A DNA stretch of 33,483 nucleotides from Pseudomonadota bacterium (GTDB taxonomy: Bacteria > Pseudomonadota > Gammaproteobacteria > Pseudomonadales > Halieaceae): NCBI GenBank assembly GCA_002862405.1, contig PKCZ01000029.1, positions 1-33,483 on the forward strand, given 5' to 3'. Below, in pieces: positions 24,528-32,248 of the stretch (position 1 is its first letter; every line of letters starts with the position of its first letter). The position numbers were made by a program, and so were the translations under genes. The notes under the pieces are model-generated. The model was given only the letters and a program-made list of their open reading frames with translations. It had not been told where the DNA came from and made no database searches.

Positions 24528-26672
24528 TCAGACGAATGTTTCTCCCGCGGCGAGCTTCTCAGCAACGATAGCGGGTGCAGCGAAGCGGTCGCCGTACGCA
24601 TCGCTGAGCTCACAACAGCGGTCAATGAAGTTCTGCAAGCCATAAGTGTTCACAAACTGTAGTAGGCCACCGGTCCAAGCAGGCGCACCGATACCCATGA
24701 TCGAACCAATATTGCCGTCTGCCACGCTGCGAAGAACATCGGTCTCAAGACATTTCAGCGCCTCGATAACCTGCCGGAAAAGCAAGCGCTCCTTGATGTC
24801 CCGATCCGATATGTCGACGCCGTCACGACCATAAAGATTGGATAGACCAGACCAAACTTCCTTGGAACCATCCGCACCATACTCGTAGAAACCACCACCG
24901 TGATATCGACCACCACGACCGTGCTCACCGATCATCGTCTCGACAACCCCAGCGGTAATCGATCGATCATCGCCGTCAACAGCGAGCCCCATTTCCTTCC
25001 AGGTCTCTTGCGCCTTTCGTGACAACTCCAGACTCACCTCGTCGTAAACGGTGAGCGGACCTACCGGCATTCCAACGGCCTTGCCAAGATTATCGATACG
25101 CACTGGCTTTACGCCCTCGACGAGCATACGTACGCCCTCATCGAGGTAGGTACCGAAGGTTCGTGATGTGAAGAAACCCAGTGAATCATTTACGACAATC
25201 GGTGTTTTCTTAATTTGCTTCGTGTAGTCAAACGCCTTGGCGAGTGCGACATCACCCGTCTTCTCGCCCATAATAATTTCAACGAGCGGCATCTTGTCGA
25301 CGGGAGAGAAGAAGTGAATGCCAATGAAATTTTCAGCGTTCTGACTCGCTTCAGCGAGCTGTGTGATGGGTAAGGTAGAGGTGTTTGAACCCCAAATGCC
25401 GCCCTCGGCCATTCGTGGCTCGAGATCACGCGTCATTTGATGCTTCAGGTTCATGTTCTCGAACACAGCCTCAATGATGAGATCACAGCCATCGAGATCT
25501 TCGTCTGATGCTGTTGGGTGAATGAGAGAGAGCACCTCCGCCATCTTCTCAGGTGTCATCCGTCCCTTATCAACGCGCTTCTGCAATAAGGTTTCGGTGT
25601 AGGCCTTTCCCTTCTCGGCGGCCTCTAGGCTGATGTCTTTCAATACAACCTGGATGCCGACCATGGCCGATGAGTAGGCAATCCCCTGCCCCATCATTCC
25701 AGCACCCAGCACACCCACCTTTTCCGTTTTCTGCGGCGGTACGTCTGTGGGTCGAGAGGCGCCACCGTTGATCTTGTTCATCTGGAAAAAGAAGGTATTA
25801 ATCATGTTTTTGGCTTGGGGTGTCAGGGCCAGTTCGGCCAGGCCACGACTCTCAATACGCATCGCCGTCTCGAAATCAACCGTGAGCGCCTGCACTGCCA
25901 CGTCAAAAATCTTCTCAGGCGCAGGTAGTAGTCCGCGCGTATTCTTGCGAATCATGGGCGCACCCATGGTGACCATTTGCGCCACCTGTGGGTTACGGAT
26001 ATTGCCGCCAGGGATCTTGTAACCCTTGGTATCCCAGGGCTGAGTGCGCGCAGCCTCGTCGTCCTTGTTGTCCATGACCCACTGCTTGGCTGCAGAAACT
26101 AGCTCTTCCTTGCTCTCGACAACCGCATCGATCAACCCCGAGCCCAAGGCCTTTTCGGGGGCCACACGCTTGCCCTCAACAATGTACTCATTGGCCGCCA
26201 TAAGCCCCATCAGGTAGACCGCTTTCACGTTCCCACCGCCTCCGGGCAGCAAACCCAATGTCACCTCGGGAAAGCCGAGCTGGACACTGCGATGATTCCA
26301 GGCAATGCGGTGGTGACATGACAAAGCGAGCTCGAGGCCACCGCCAAGCGCCGCACCATTGATGGCAGCACACACCGGGGCCTGAAGTTTTTCGAGACGA
26401 CGCATTGCCGCTTTTGTCGCGCACATTCCCTGAAAGAAATCTTCAACCGTTTCTTCGGTCACCTGACACAGCATGTTCAAGTCACCGCCTGCAAAGAACG
26501 TCGACTTGCCCGATGTAAGCACAACGCCAGCAAGTTCTGTCTCCGCCTCAAGCTTGTCCAGCGTCGATTCAAACAAGGGCAGGAAAGCGTCGCTCATTGA
26601 GTTGACAGGGCCATCCATATCCATGGTGACGGTTACAATCTGATTCGCGTCTTTTTCATAATGAAAACTCAT
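24528..26672 (-). CDS. fadB: fatty-acid oxidation multifunctional protein (enoyl-CoA hydratase / 3-hydroxyacyl-CoA dehydrogenase)
   Basis: A 714-residue beta-oxidation alpha subunit. Residues 1 to about 190 are the enoyl-CoA hydratase domain, with GAALGGGLELALSCHHRIA and FPEVTLGLLPGGGG carrying the two catalytic glutamates. Residues about 315-500 are the NAD-binding domain (VGVLGAGMMGQGIAYSSAM; FFSPVDKMPLVEII), followed by two C-terminal dehydrogenase domains (NDSLGFFTSRTF; GMPVGPLTVYDEV). It hydrates trans-2-enoyl-CoA and oxidises the 3-hydroxyacyl-CoA. The ATG at 26672 has AGGAG nine bases upstream; a frame extension to 26885 runs into the thiolase gene and is not real. It sits 22 bp after the thiolase gene in one operon, thiolase first, as in a FadAB complex. 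FadJ is an alternative name. Confidence 0.94.
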   Translation of the reverse strand: MSFHYEKDANQIVTVTMDMDGPVNSMSDAFLPLFESTLDKLEAETELAGVVLTSGKSTFFAGGDLNMLCQVTEETVEDFFQGMCATKAAMRRLEKLQAPVCAAINGAALGGGLELALSCHHRIAWNHRSVQLGFPEVTLGLLPGGGGNVKAVYLMGLMAANEYIVEGKRVAPEKALGSGLIDAVVESKEELVSAAKQWVMDNKDDEAARTQPWDTKGYKIPGGNIRNPQVAQMVTMGAPMIRKNTRGLLPAPEKIFDVAVQALTVDFETAMRIESRGLAELALTPQAKNMINTFFFQMNKINGGASRPTDVPPQKTEKVGVLGAGMMGQGIAYSSAMVGIQVVLKDISLEAAEKGKAYTETLLQKRVDKGRMTPEKMAEVLSLIHPTASDEDLDGCDLIIEAVFENMNLKHQMTRDLEPRMAEGGIWGSNTSTLPITQLAEASQNAENFIGIHFFSPVDKMPLVEIIMGEKTGDVALAKAFDYTKQIKKTPIVVNDSLGFFTSRTFGTYLDEGVRMLVEGVKPVRIDNLGKAVGMPVGPLTVYDEVSLELSRKAQETWKEMGLAVDGDDRSITAGVVETMIGEHGRGGRYHGGGFYEYGADGSKEVWSGLSNLYGRDGVDISDRDIKERLLFRQVIEALKCLETDVLRSVADGNIGSIMGIGAPAWTGGLLQFVNTYGLQNFIDRCCELSDAYGDRFAAPAIVAEKLAAGETFV

Positions 26673-26694
26673 TGCTTCTAACTCCTGATGCCGC

Positions 26695-27903
26695 TTATAC
26701 GCGCTCGACAATGGTGGAAATACCCATACCACCGCCCACACACAACGAGAGCATGGCGCGCTTGAGATCGCGACGCTCGAGTTCGTCGACCATGGCGCTG
26801 ACCAAACAGCCACCGGTTGCACCCAGGGGATGACCCATGGCGATCGCACCACCCACGACATTGGTAATCTCGTGGCTGATATCAAGATCTTTCATATAAC
26901 GGAGTGCAACCGAAGCGAAGGCTTCATTGATCTCCCACAGATCGATGTCGTCGGGCGTCAGCCCCGCCTTTTTTAGACATTTCTTCGCCGCAGGGCCAGG
27001 GCCCGTCAGCATAATAATCGGGTCCGTGGACAAGACGGTCGTTGCGACAACGCGCGCTCGAGGCGCCAATCCGAGATCGCTCCCGGCCTTCTCGCTACCA
27101 ATAAGCACAGCACTAGACCCGTCTACAATGCCGGAGGAGTTCCCGGGAGTATGGACATGCTCTACCTTGCTGTACTCGTTGTACTTGGCGAGGATCACAT
27201 CATCAAAGCCCATTTGACCCGGCATTTCGAACGAAGGCTTCAAACGGGCAAGACCTTCCATTGTGGTATCGCCTTTGATGAAGTCATCACGCTCCAAAAT
27301 GGTGATACCTGAAGCATCCTTAACTGGAATCACAGACCCATCGAACCAGCCGCTGTCACGCGCATGCGCCGCTCGACGTTGCGATTCCATTGCATAGGCG
27401 TCAACATCTTCACGGGTATAGCCATCAATGGTGGCTATCATATCGGCACCAATACCCTGAGGCACAAAGCCTGTCTTGAGCGCAAATGCTGGGTCACTCG
27501 CCATGGCACCCCCGTTCGAGCCCATCGGCACACGTGACATACACTCAATACCCCCAGCGACGACCAGGTCATCCCATCCCGACGCCACTTTCTGCGCGGC
27601 GGTGTTCACAGCCTCAAGTCCCGATGCACAGAAACGATCTAGCTGTACACCTGGTACGGACTCGTCCCAGTCGGCGTTTTGAACGATCATCTTGGTGATG
27701 TCTGACCCCTGCTCGCCGACCGGTGTGACACAACCCATCACAACATCATCAACGTAGCTGGTATCCAAATCGTGTCGTACCTGCAAGGCACGCAACAATC
27801 CCGCACCCAAATCAACAGGCTTAACTTCGTGAAGGGTTCCATCTTTCTTACCCTTACTGCGCGGGGTCCTAATGGCATCGTATATGTAGGCGGCGTGAGG
27901 CAT
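26695..27903 (-). CDS. fadA: acetyl-CoA C-acyltransferase (3-ketoacyl-CoA thiolase)
   Basis: A 402-residue thiolase, family length. The nucleophile is Cys92 in [13 protein letters not shown]; the other catalytic motifs [26 protein letters not shown] and the C-terminal SLCVGGGMG (second Cys) are intact. It cleaves 3-ketoacyl-CoA to acetyl-CoA and a shortened acyl-CoA, the last step of the cycle, in complex with the product of the next gene. The ATG at 27903 has a GGAG site eight bases upstream. It is first in the leftward operon and divergent from the MATE gene over a 253-bp gap that is AT-rich around 27960-28040 and probably holds its promoter; I do not see a convincing FadR or PsrA box. Confidence 0.94.
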   Translation of the reverse strand: MPHAAYIYDAIRTPRSKGKKDGTLHEVKPVDLGAGLLRALQVRHDLDTSYVDDVVMGCVTPVGEQGSDITKMIVQNADWDESVPGVQLDRFCASGLEAVNTAAQKVASGWDDLVVAGGIECMSRVPMGSNGGAMASDPAFALKTGFVPQGIGADMIATIDGYTREDVDAYAMESQRRAAHARDSGWFDGSVIPVKDASGITILERDDFIKGDTTMEGLARLKPSFEMPGQMGFDDVILAKYNEYSKVEHVHTPGNSSGIVDGSSAVLIGSEKAGSDLGLAPRARVVATTVLSTDPIIMLTGPGPAAKKCLKKAGLTPDDIDLWEINEAFASVALRYMKDLDISHEITNVVGGAIAMGHPLGATGGCLVSAMVDELERRDLKRAMLSLCVGGGMGISTIVERV

Positions 27904-28105
27904 GAGCGATCTCCGTGGTCCGGTCCATCCGGCTTGTGTTTGTTAAGCGGTCGATACATTGCCAAATAAGTGGCTAAAAATCGATGCAATCCGACTAAAA
28001 AATTGAACTTTGAGTATGTTTTTTATCTGCGAGGATTTTCGCTCGAATGAATAACAGTAGCCCATATTGGTATCGCGCTTTTGCCCATAGGAATGTGCGC
28101 TAGGT

Positions 28106-28116
28106 AGACCAGAAAA
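28106..28116 (+). repeat. intergenic motif AGACCAGAAAA, site 3
   Basis: Third site, preceded by CTAGGT, ending 40 bases before the MATE start codon and lying in the fadA-MATE divergent gap. Confidence 0.4.
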
Positions 28117-28156
28117 GACTTGTGCCAACGCGCCACATGCGCCGTAATGGTGCGCT

Positions 28157-29527
28157 ATGGATCAACGCACCCAATACCTCCTCACTGCACCTGCACTCCC
28201 CCTGCTGACGCAACTGTCGATACCCAGCAGTGTGGCGTTTATTGTGCAGTCTACCGTCAGCCTGACCGAAGTCTGGTACGTAGGTCAGCTGGGAAGCACG
28301 CCGTTAGCTGCGATGGCCCTCGTGTTCCCGATGCTGATGCTGATGCAGATGTTGTCGGTCGGCGCGTTAGGGAACGCCGTATCATCAGCCATCGCCCGAG
28401 CATTAGGCGCAGGAGATCAGGCACGTGCAGAGGAGCTGATGTGGCACGGCCTTATTCTGGCTGTTCTTGGACCCATCCTCTTACTCATCGCATTTTTGAT
28501 TTCTGGGCGGTTTTTCCTGTCCCTGTTAGGCGGCACAGGTGAGATTCTTGAGCTGGCATTTGCCTATAGCGCCATGCTGTTTGGTGGCAGCGTCACTATT
28601 TGGATCATGGGCGTCGCGAGCTCTATTTTCCGAGGCTTGGGCGACATGCGCTACCCCGCCCGGATGATGATTGTCGGCTCACTCATACAAGTTCCGCTGT
28701 CGGGTGCCCTAGTGCTGGGATATTTCGGCGCACCGAAACTCGGCTTATTTGGTGCGGCGGTATCCGTCATTGCAACGAGCGCCGTCATGGCAGTAATCAT
28801 CCTCCTGCGCCTGACGAGGGCTGAACTACCGGCTAATTTGCGGCTTTCGCGCCTCGGGCTGCGACAGCATCACTTTCAAGATATTGGCCGCGTTGCACTT
28901 CCAGCCTCGCTGTCGCCTATCTCAACCGTCACCACTATTTTGGTCCTGACCGGCTTGGTAGGCCAGTTCGGTGAAGAGGCTCTAGCTGGCTACGGGATCG
29001 GCTCGCGTATCGAATTTTTAATGTCTTCGCTCATCTTCGGCATCGGCGCGACGATGACATCGTTAGTCGGCATGAGCATTGGTGCTCGCAATGCAGATCG
29101 CGCTGAGGAAATTGGCTGGACAGGAGCAGGCATGTCGTTTGTTCTCGGGGGCGTCATAGGTACCCTGCTCGCTGTCTTCCCTCACGTCTGGATACCCGTC
29201 TTCACTGATGACCCAATGGTCTATGAGACCGCCAAGGGGTTCATTCAAATTGTGGGTCCGTGCCTTGCCATACACGGGATTGGCTGGGCACTTTACTTCG
29301 CCTCTCAAGGCGCGGGTGCCATGCGTGGCCCGGTAGCAGCACTCATTGCACGTCCAATTGTTGCGATAGGAACTGCATTCCTTCTGTTAGGCCCCATGGA
29401 CATGGGTATGACGGGCGTGTTCATTGGCGCCGTCGGTGGTATGTTTGCCTACACTGTCATTGTCACGGCGTCTATGAAGGGGGGTGCTTGGCGTCGACAG
29501 ATACCCGCCAGTACCGTCCAAACCTAA
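28157..29527 (+). CDS. MATE family efflux transporter
   Basis: A 456-residue inner-membrane cation-coupled antiporter with about twelve hydrophobic helices in two similar halves. TEVWYVGQLGSTPLAAMALVFP near residue 40 and SSIFRGLGDMRYPARMMIVGSLIQVPLSG around 155 are the N-half signatures; the C-half repeats them as GYGIGSRIEFLMSSLIFGIGATMTSLVGMSIGARN. It would export drugs or metabolites; the cargo is unknown. The start ATG at 28157 has no good ribosome site. The stop overlaps the stop of the opposite-strand gene by three bases, so no room exists for a terminator between them. Confidence 0.92.
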   Translation: MDQRTQYLLTAPALPLLTQLSIPSSVAFIVQSTVSLTEVWYVGQLGSTPLAAMALVFPMLMLMQMLSVGALGNAVSSAIARALGAGDQARAEELMWHGLILAVLGPILLLIAFLISGRFFLSLLGGTGEILELAFAYSAMLFGGSVTIWIMGVASSIFRGLGDMRYPARMMIVGSLIQVPLSGALVLGYFGAPKLGLFGAAVSVIATSAVMAVIILLRLTRAELPANLRLSRLGLRQHHFQDIGRVALPASLSPISTVTTILVLTGLVGQFGEEALAGYGIGSRIEFLMSSLIFGIGATMTSLVGMSIGARNADRAEEIGWTGAGMSFVLGGVIGTLLAVFPHVWIPVFTDDPMVYETAKGFIQIVGPCLAIHGIGWALYFASQGAGAMRGPVAALIARPIVAIGTAFLLLGPMDMGMTGVFIGAVGGMFAYTVIVTASMKGGAWRRQIPASTVQT

Positions 29528-30807
29528 TCGCTATCCGACAGCTGCTTTGACTGATTAGCGGCCGAGCCGAAGATACCTTTGGCCATGAGTGATGTCTCGC
29601 CCTCCCGACGCCGCTGATAAACCTCAGCTCGCAGCGCATGGACCCTTTTGTTGTCGGGCTCTGCCTGCATTGCAAATTCGGCGAGGTGACATGCCAGTCG
29701 CGCATCGGTCTCGGCCAATTCACGAGCCCGTTCTGCCAGCTTCAACGCGCCACCTGACAGACTGGCTAGCTCGCTCGCCACCAGCGCATCGCGGGCAGGC
29801 TTCAGCTGTGCCGGATTGCCGTCATACCAACCCCCATAAAGACGCCAGATATTCCTCACAACGAACTCTGGTTCATCATAGGTGGGCCCCAAGTAGGGTT
29901 TCTCAAGAAGCTCTGATCTTACGGACACCGAATGGATAATATCGTTGAGGGATGCGCCCTGATTCATGAGATTAATGGTCTGCTCCACCATCGTTTCCAG
30001 CACCTCAGCCACTTCATTGAGCACACTGCGGATCCGGTCCTTGCCGCAAATGGGCAGCCCGTGGGCTGGAAGGAAAAGCTCGGCATTGCGCGACGCCATA
30101 TCCCGCAATGCAGCCGCCCATTCTCTGGGGTAGCGCTGGGCTTTTTGGGGGTTACCGGCATTGGGAAATGCCCAGATGAAGAAATCTCCAGCACAAATCG
30201 CCTTGTGTTTAGGGATCCATGCCCAGGTGTGATCGTCGGTCTCTCCCCGAGCATGATTCAATTCAATCTCCAGGCCGCCCACAGAAAGCATTAGGTTTTT
30301 GCTGTAGGTCACATCCGGATTGGGTGTTGCCAAGGGAAGAAAGTGCGATGCTCCCGCGAGATCGTATCCCCGCCGTTTGAACTGTCCAAACTGGCGCTCG
30401 TTGATAACATGGTTATATCCGTTCGTCATTCGATAACGATCAAAACGCGCGGCGACGTTCTCGTGACCCACAATCGTCGGCTTACGACCTTCGTAAGCCT
30501 CGCAAAACGCACCACAGCCACCCACGTGGTCAATGTGTCCATGCGTAAAGACAACGGTATTGAAAGGGTCATGTGTCCACGACTGAATTGCGCTGACACA
30601 CTTTTTCCCGCCGTGCTCATTTGAGGTGTCAAAGGTCACCAGACCATCATCGGTCTTAAAGACAATACAGTGCGAAAATGCCTCGACCACAGCCAGGTCG
30701 TTGGCGAGTTCGGATAGTTGGTGGTTAATGCGGTTTAGGGGGCCCAATTCGTTGGGTGCAACACGCCCATCGATAATGTCTGCGGACATAGCGAGTAGGT
30801 CTGCCAT
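29524..30807 (-). CDS. metallo-beta-lactamase fold, alkyl-sulfatase-like hydrolase (short form)
   Basis: A 427-residue MBL-fold hydrolase. The zinc motif is THGHIDHVGG (H89, H91, D93, H94), with later ligands in ELNHARGETDDHTW and FLPAHG. A helical part from about residue 290 ending AEPDNKRVHALRAEVYQRRREGE matches the dimerisation domain of SdsA1/BDS1-type alkyl sulfatases. Those enzymes are over 600 residues and end in a sterol-carrier-like domain; here the protein stops after the dimerisation domain. It has no signal peptide, so it is cytoplasmic. The ATG at 30807 is chosen for its GGAGGAG ribosome site; an extension to 30852 lacks one. Sulfate-ester or other ester hydrolysis is possible. 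Divergent from the second AGMO-like gene. Confidence 0.87.
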   Translation of the reverse strand: MADLLAMSADIIDGRVAPNELGPLNRINHQLSELANDLAVVEAFSHCIVFKTDDGLVTFDTSNEHGGKKCVSAIQSWTHDPFNTVVFTHGHIDHVGGCGAFCEAYEGRKPTIVGHENVAARFDRYRMTNGYNHVINERQFGQFKRRGYDLAGASHFLPLATPNPDVTYSKNLMLSVGGLEIELNHARGETDDHTWAWIPKHKAICAGDFFIWAFPNAGNPQKAQRYPREWAAALRDMASRNAELFLPAHGLPICGKDRIRSVLNEVAEVLETMVEQTINLMNQGASLNDIIHSVSVRSELLEKPYLGPTYDEPEFVVRNIWRLYGGWYDGNPAQLKPARDALVASELASLSGGALKLAERARELAETDARLACHLAEFAMQAEPDNKRVHALRAEVYQRRREGETSLMAKGIFGSAANQSKQLSDSD

Positions 30808-30902
30808 GATGGTCTCCTCCTTAACGTTGTTATTGTAGGGACGGCCAGTCATTAACGACTGTTTGCTAACAACCGTGACTGTAATAATTCGGCTACACTC
30901 TA

Positions 30903-30912
30903 TGCAATTGCA
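30903..30912. promoter_or_regulatory. palindrome TGCAATTGCA in a divergent promoter region
   Basis: A perfect 10-bp palindrome, 8 bases before a TATAAA -10 hexamer (30920-30925) for the rightward gene and 95 bases before the leftward MBL gene. It could be a shared operator; chance cannot be excluded for so short a site. Confidence 0.35.
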
Positions 30913-30957
30913 AACGCCTTATAAAACAAACACACGGGCACTCTGGGAGCACAGATC

Positions 30958-31845
30958 ATGAATGATGTGTTAGCGGTAATGCAGGATGACTGGGTCATGA
31001 TGGCTCTGCCCTTCTTCTTTGGGGCACTGTTTATCGAGGTCATTTGGGCCTACCGAAGCCATACCCAACACTACGAGTCCGTCGACTTCTGGACCAGCAT
31101 GCGAGTCATGCTGTTGACCGTTTTCGTCGATCTCATCCCCAAGTTTCTTGGGATTTCACTCATGTTCGTCGCTTACTCGATCTCCCCTTTGAAAGGTGTC
31201 ATCGATGCCAGTTGGTACTGGTGGGTCCTGCTGTTCTTCCTCGACGACCTCACCTATTACAGCTTTCACAGAGGTAATCACGAGATTCGGCTCCTCTGGG
31301 CGGGGCATGTATCGCATCACAGCTCCCAGTTCTACAACCTCGGAACAGCGTTACGCCAGGGCGTTGGTGAGCGCATCCTCAAATACCCGTTCTGGGTACC
31401 GTTGGCACTACTTGGCTACCACCCAGCCATGATCGTCACCATGCTGAGCGTAAGTCTCATTTATCAGTACTGGCTGCACACCGAAGCCTTTTACAAATTC
31501 CCGCGATGGATTGAATTTATCTTCAATACCCCGTCGCATCATCGGGTCCACCACGGATCTAATGTGCGCTATCTGGACCGAAACCACGGTGCCACGCTCA
31601 TCATTTGGGATCGCTTGTTTGGTACATTCTCGGAGGAGGTTCCCGAGGAGCCCGTCAAATACGGGCTCACCAAAAACATTGCAACTCACAAAGTGCTTAA
31701 GGTGGCCTTTGGAGAATACAGATCGATGTGGCGGGACGTACGACGCGCAGAGCGCTGGTCAGATAAGCTCAACTACGTATTTAAGGCGCCTGGGTGGAGT
31801 CATGACGGCCCCGACCTACGATCTGACACATTAAGGCGCGCGTAA
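30958..31845 (+). CDS. AGMO-like sterol desaturase / fatty acid hydroxylase superfamily protein (short form)
   Basis: A 295-residue membrane di-iron oxygenase, paralogue of the protein at 3066-4274. Histidine motifs are HRGNH (H104, H108), HVSHH (H117, H120, H121), HTE and SHHRVHH. The text around them (GHVSHHSSQFYNLGTALRQ, LIYQYWLHTE, NTPSHHRVHHGSN, DRNHGATLIIWDRLFGTF, VKYGLTKNI) again follows alkylglycerol monooxygenase. Three or four hydrophobic helices precede the core (about 15-32, 48-76, 86-102). Unlike the long paralogue it lacks the extra C-terminal helices. Likely role is hydroxylation of a lipid or ether lipid at the membrane; substrate and cofactor are unknown. The ATG has a GGGAG site nine bases upstream. 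The next gene starts 7 bp after its stop, so they are probably cotranscribed. Confidence 0.88.
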   Translation: MNDVLAVMQDDWVMMALPFFFGALFIEVIWAYRSHTQHYESVDFWTSMRVMLLTVFVDLIPKFLGISLMFVAYSISPLKGVIDASWYWWVLLFFLDDLTYYSFHRGNHEIRLLWAGHVSHHSSQFYNLGTALRQGVGERILKYPFWVPLALLGYHPAMIVTMLSVSLIYQYWLHTEAFYKFPRWIEFIFNTPSHHRVHHGSNVRYLDRNHGATLIIWDRLFGTFSEEVPEEPVKYGLTKNIATHKVLKVAFGEYRSMWRDVRRAERWSDKLNYVFKAPGWSHDGPDLRSDTLRRA

Positions 31846-31852
31846 AGTCTTC

Positions 31853-32248
31853 ATGCATGAACGAATTCTGGCGATCTACGATGCTGATCTCTCGGTCATC
31901 GGAGAACTGGCTTACGCTGTAGGAAAGCTGACGGGCACAGGAAGCTGTGCTCTCTGCGACATCACACACGGTTTAAACCCGTTCGGCAAACGGGCATGGC
32001 GAAGCTATTGTAAGGATCGACCCGACGTGGAGTGGCTTCACCGCAACGAAATCTCTGATGAGATGCTCGCGCAACTACCTACCCCGCTTCCTTGTGTCAT
32101 CAAACAAGATGCCCATGGATACCTTAGCACGCTGCTTGATACATCGGCACTGATGGACTGCGAGGGCCAAGTAGATCCGTTCGACCAGAGGCTCGCCCAA
32201 GCCCTGCGTGAGTCACAGCTTACGAGCGATGCCGCACTCGCATCATGA
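31853..32248 (+). CDS. small conserved-looking protein of unknown function with CALCDITHG motif
   Basis: A 131-residue soluble protein that I cannot assign to a named family. It begins ILAIYDADLSVIGELAYAVGKLTGTGSCALCDITHG, so residues about 5-41 contain a C-x-x-C pair (C32, C35) followed by His40; further cysteines are C53, C86 and C104. The pattern could hold a metal or a redox disulfide, but no thioredoxin or zinc-ribbon fold is evident. Starts 7 bp after the AGMO-like gene, suggesting a shared transcript and perhaps a shared job. The last 29 bp overlap the P450 gene tail-to-tail. Coding status is supported by position, start codon and a full-length frame. Confidence 0.7.
   Translation: MHERILAIYDADLSVIGELAYAVGKLTGTGSCALCDITHGLNPFGKRAWRSYCKDRPDVEWLHRNEISDEMLAQLPTPLPCVIKQDAHGYLSTLLDTSALMDCEGQVDPFDQRLAQALRESQLTSDAALAS

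Noticed and set aside
24528-26885. Longer 785-residue version of the FadB-like protein
   Set aside because: The extra 71 residues are read from the other frame of the thiolase gene and are Trp/Ser-rich; the ATG at 26672 has a good ribosome site and a normal family N-terminus.
27904-28156. FadR/PsrA-type operator before fadA
   Set aside because: I searched the gap by eye and found no convincing symmetrical GAAAC-GTTTC-like site.
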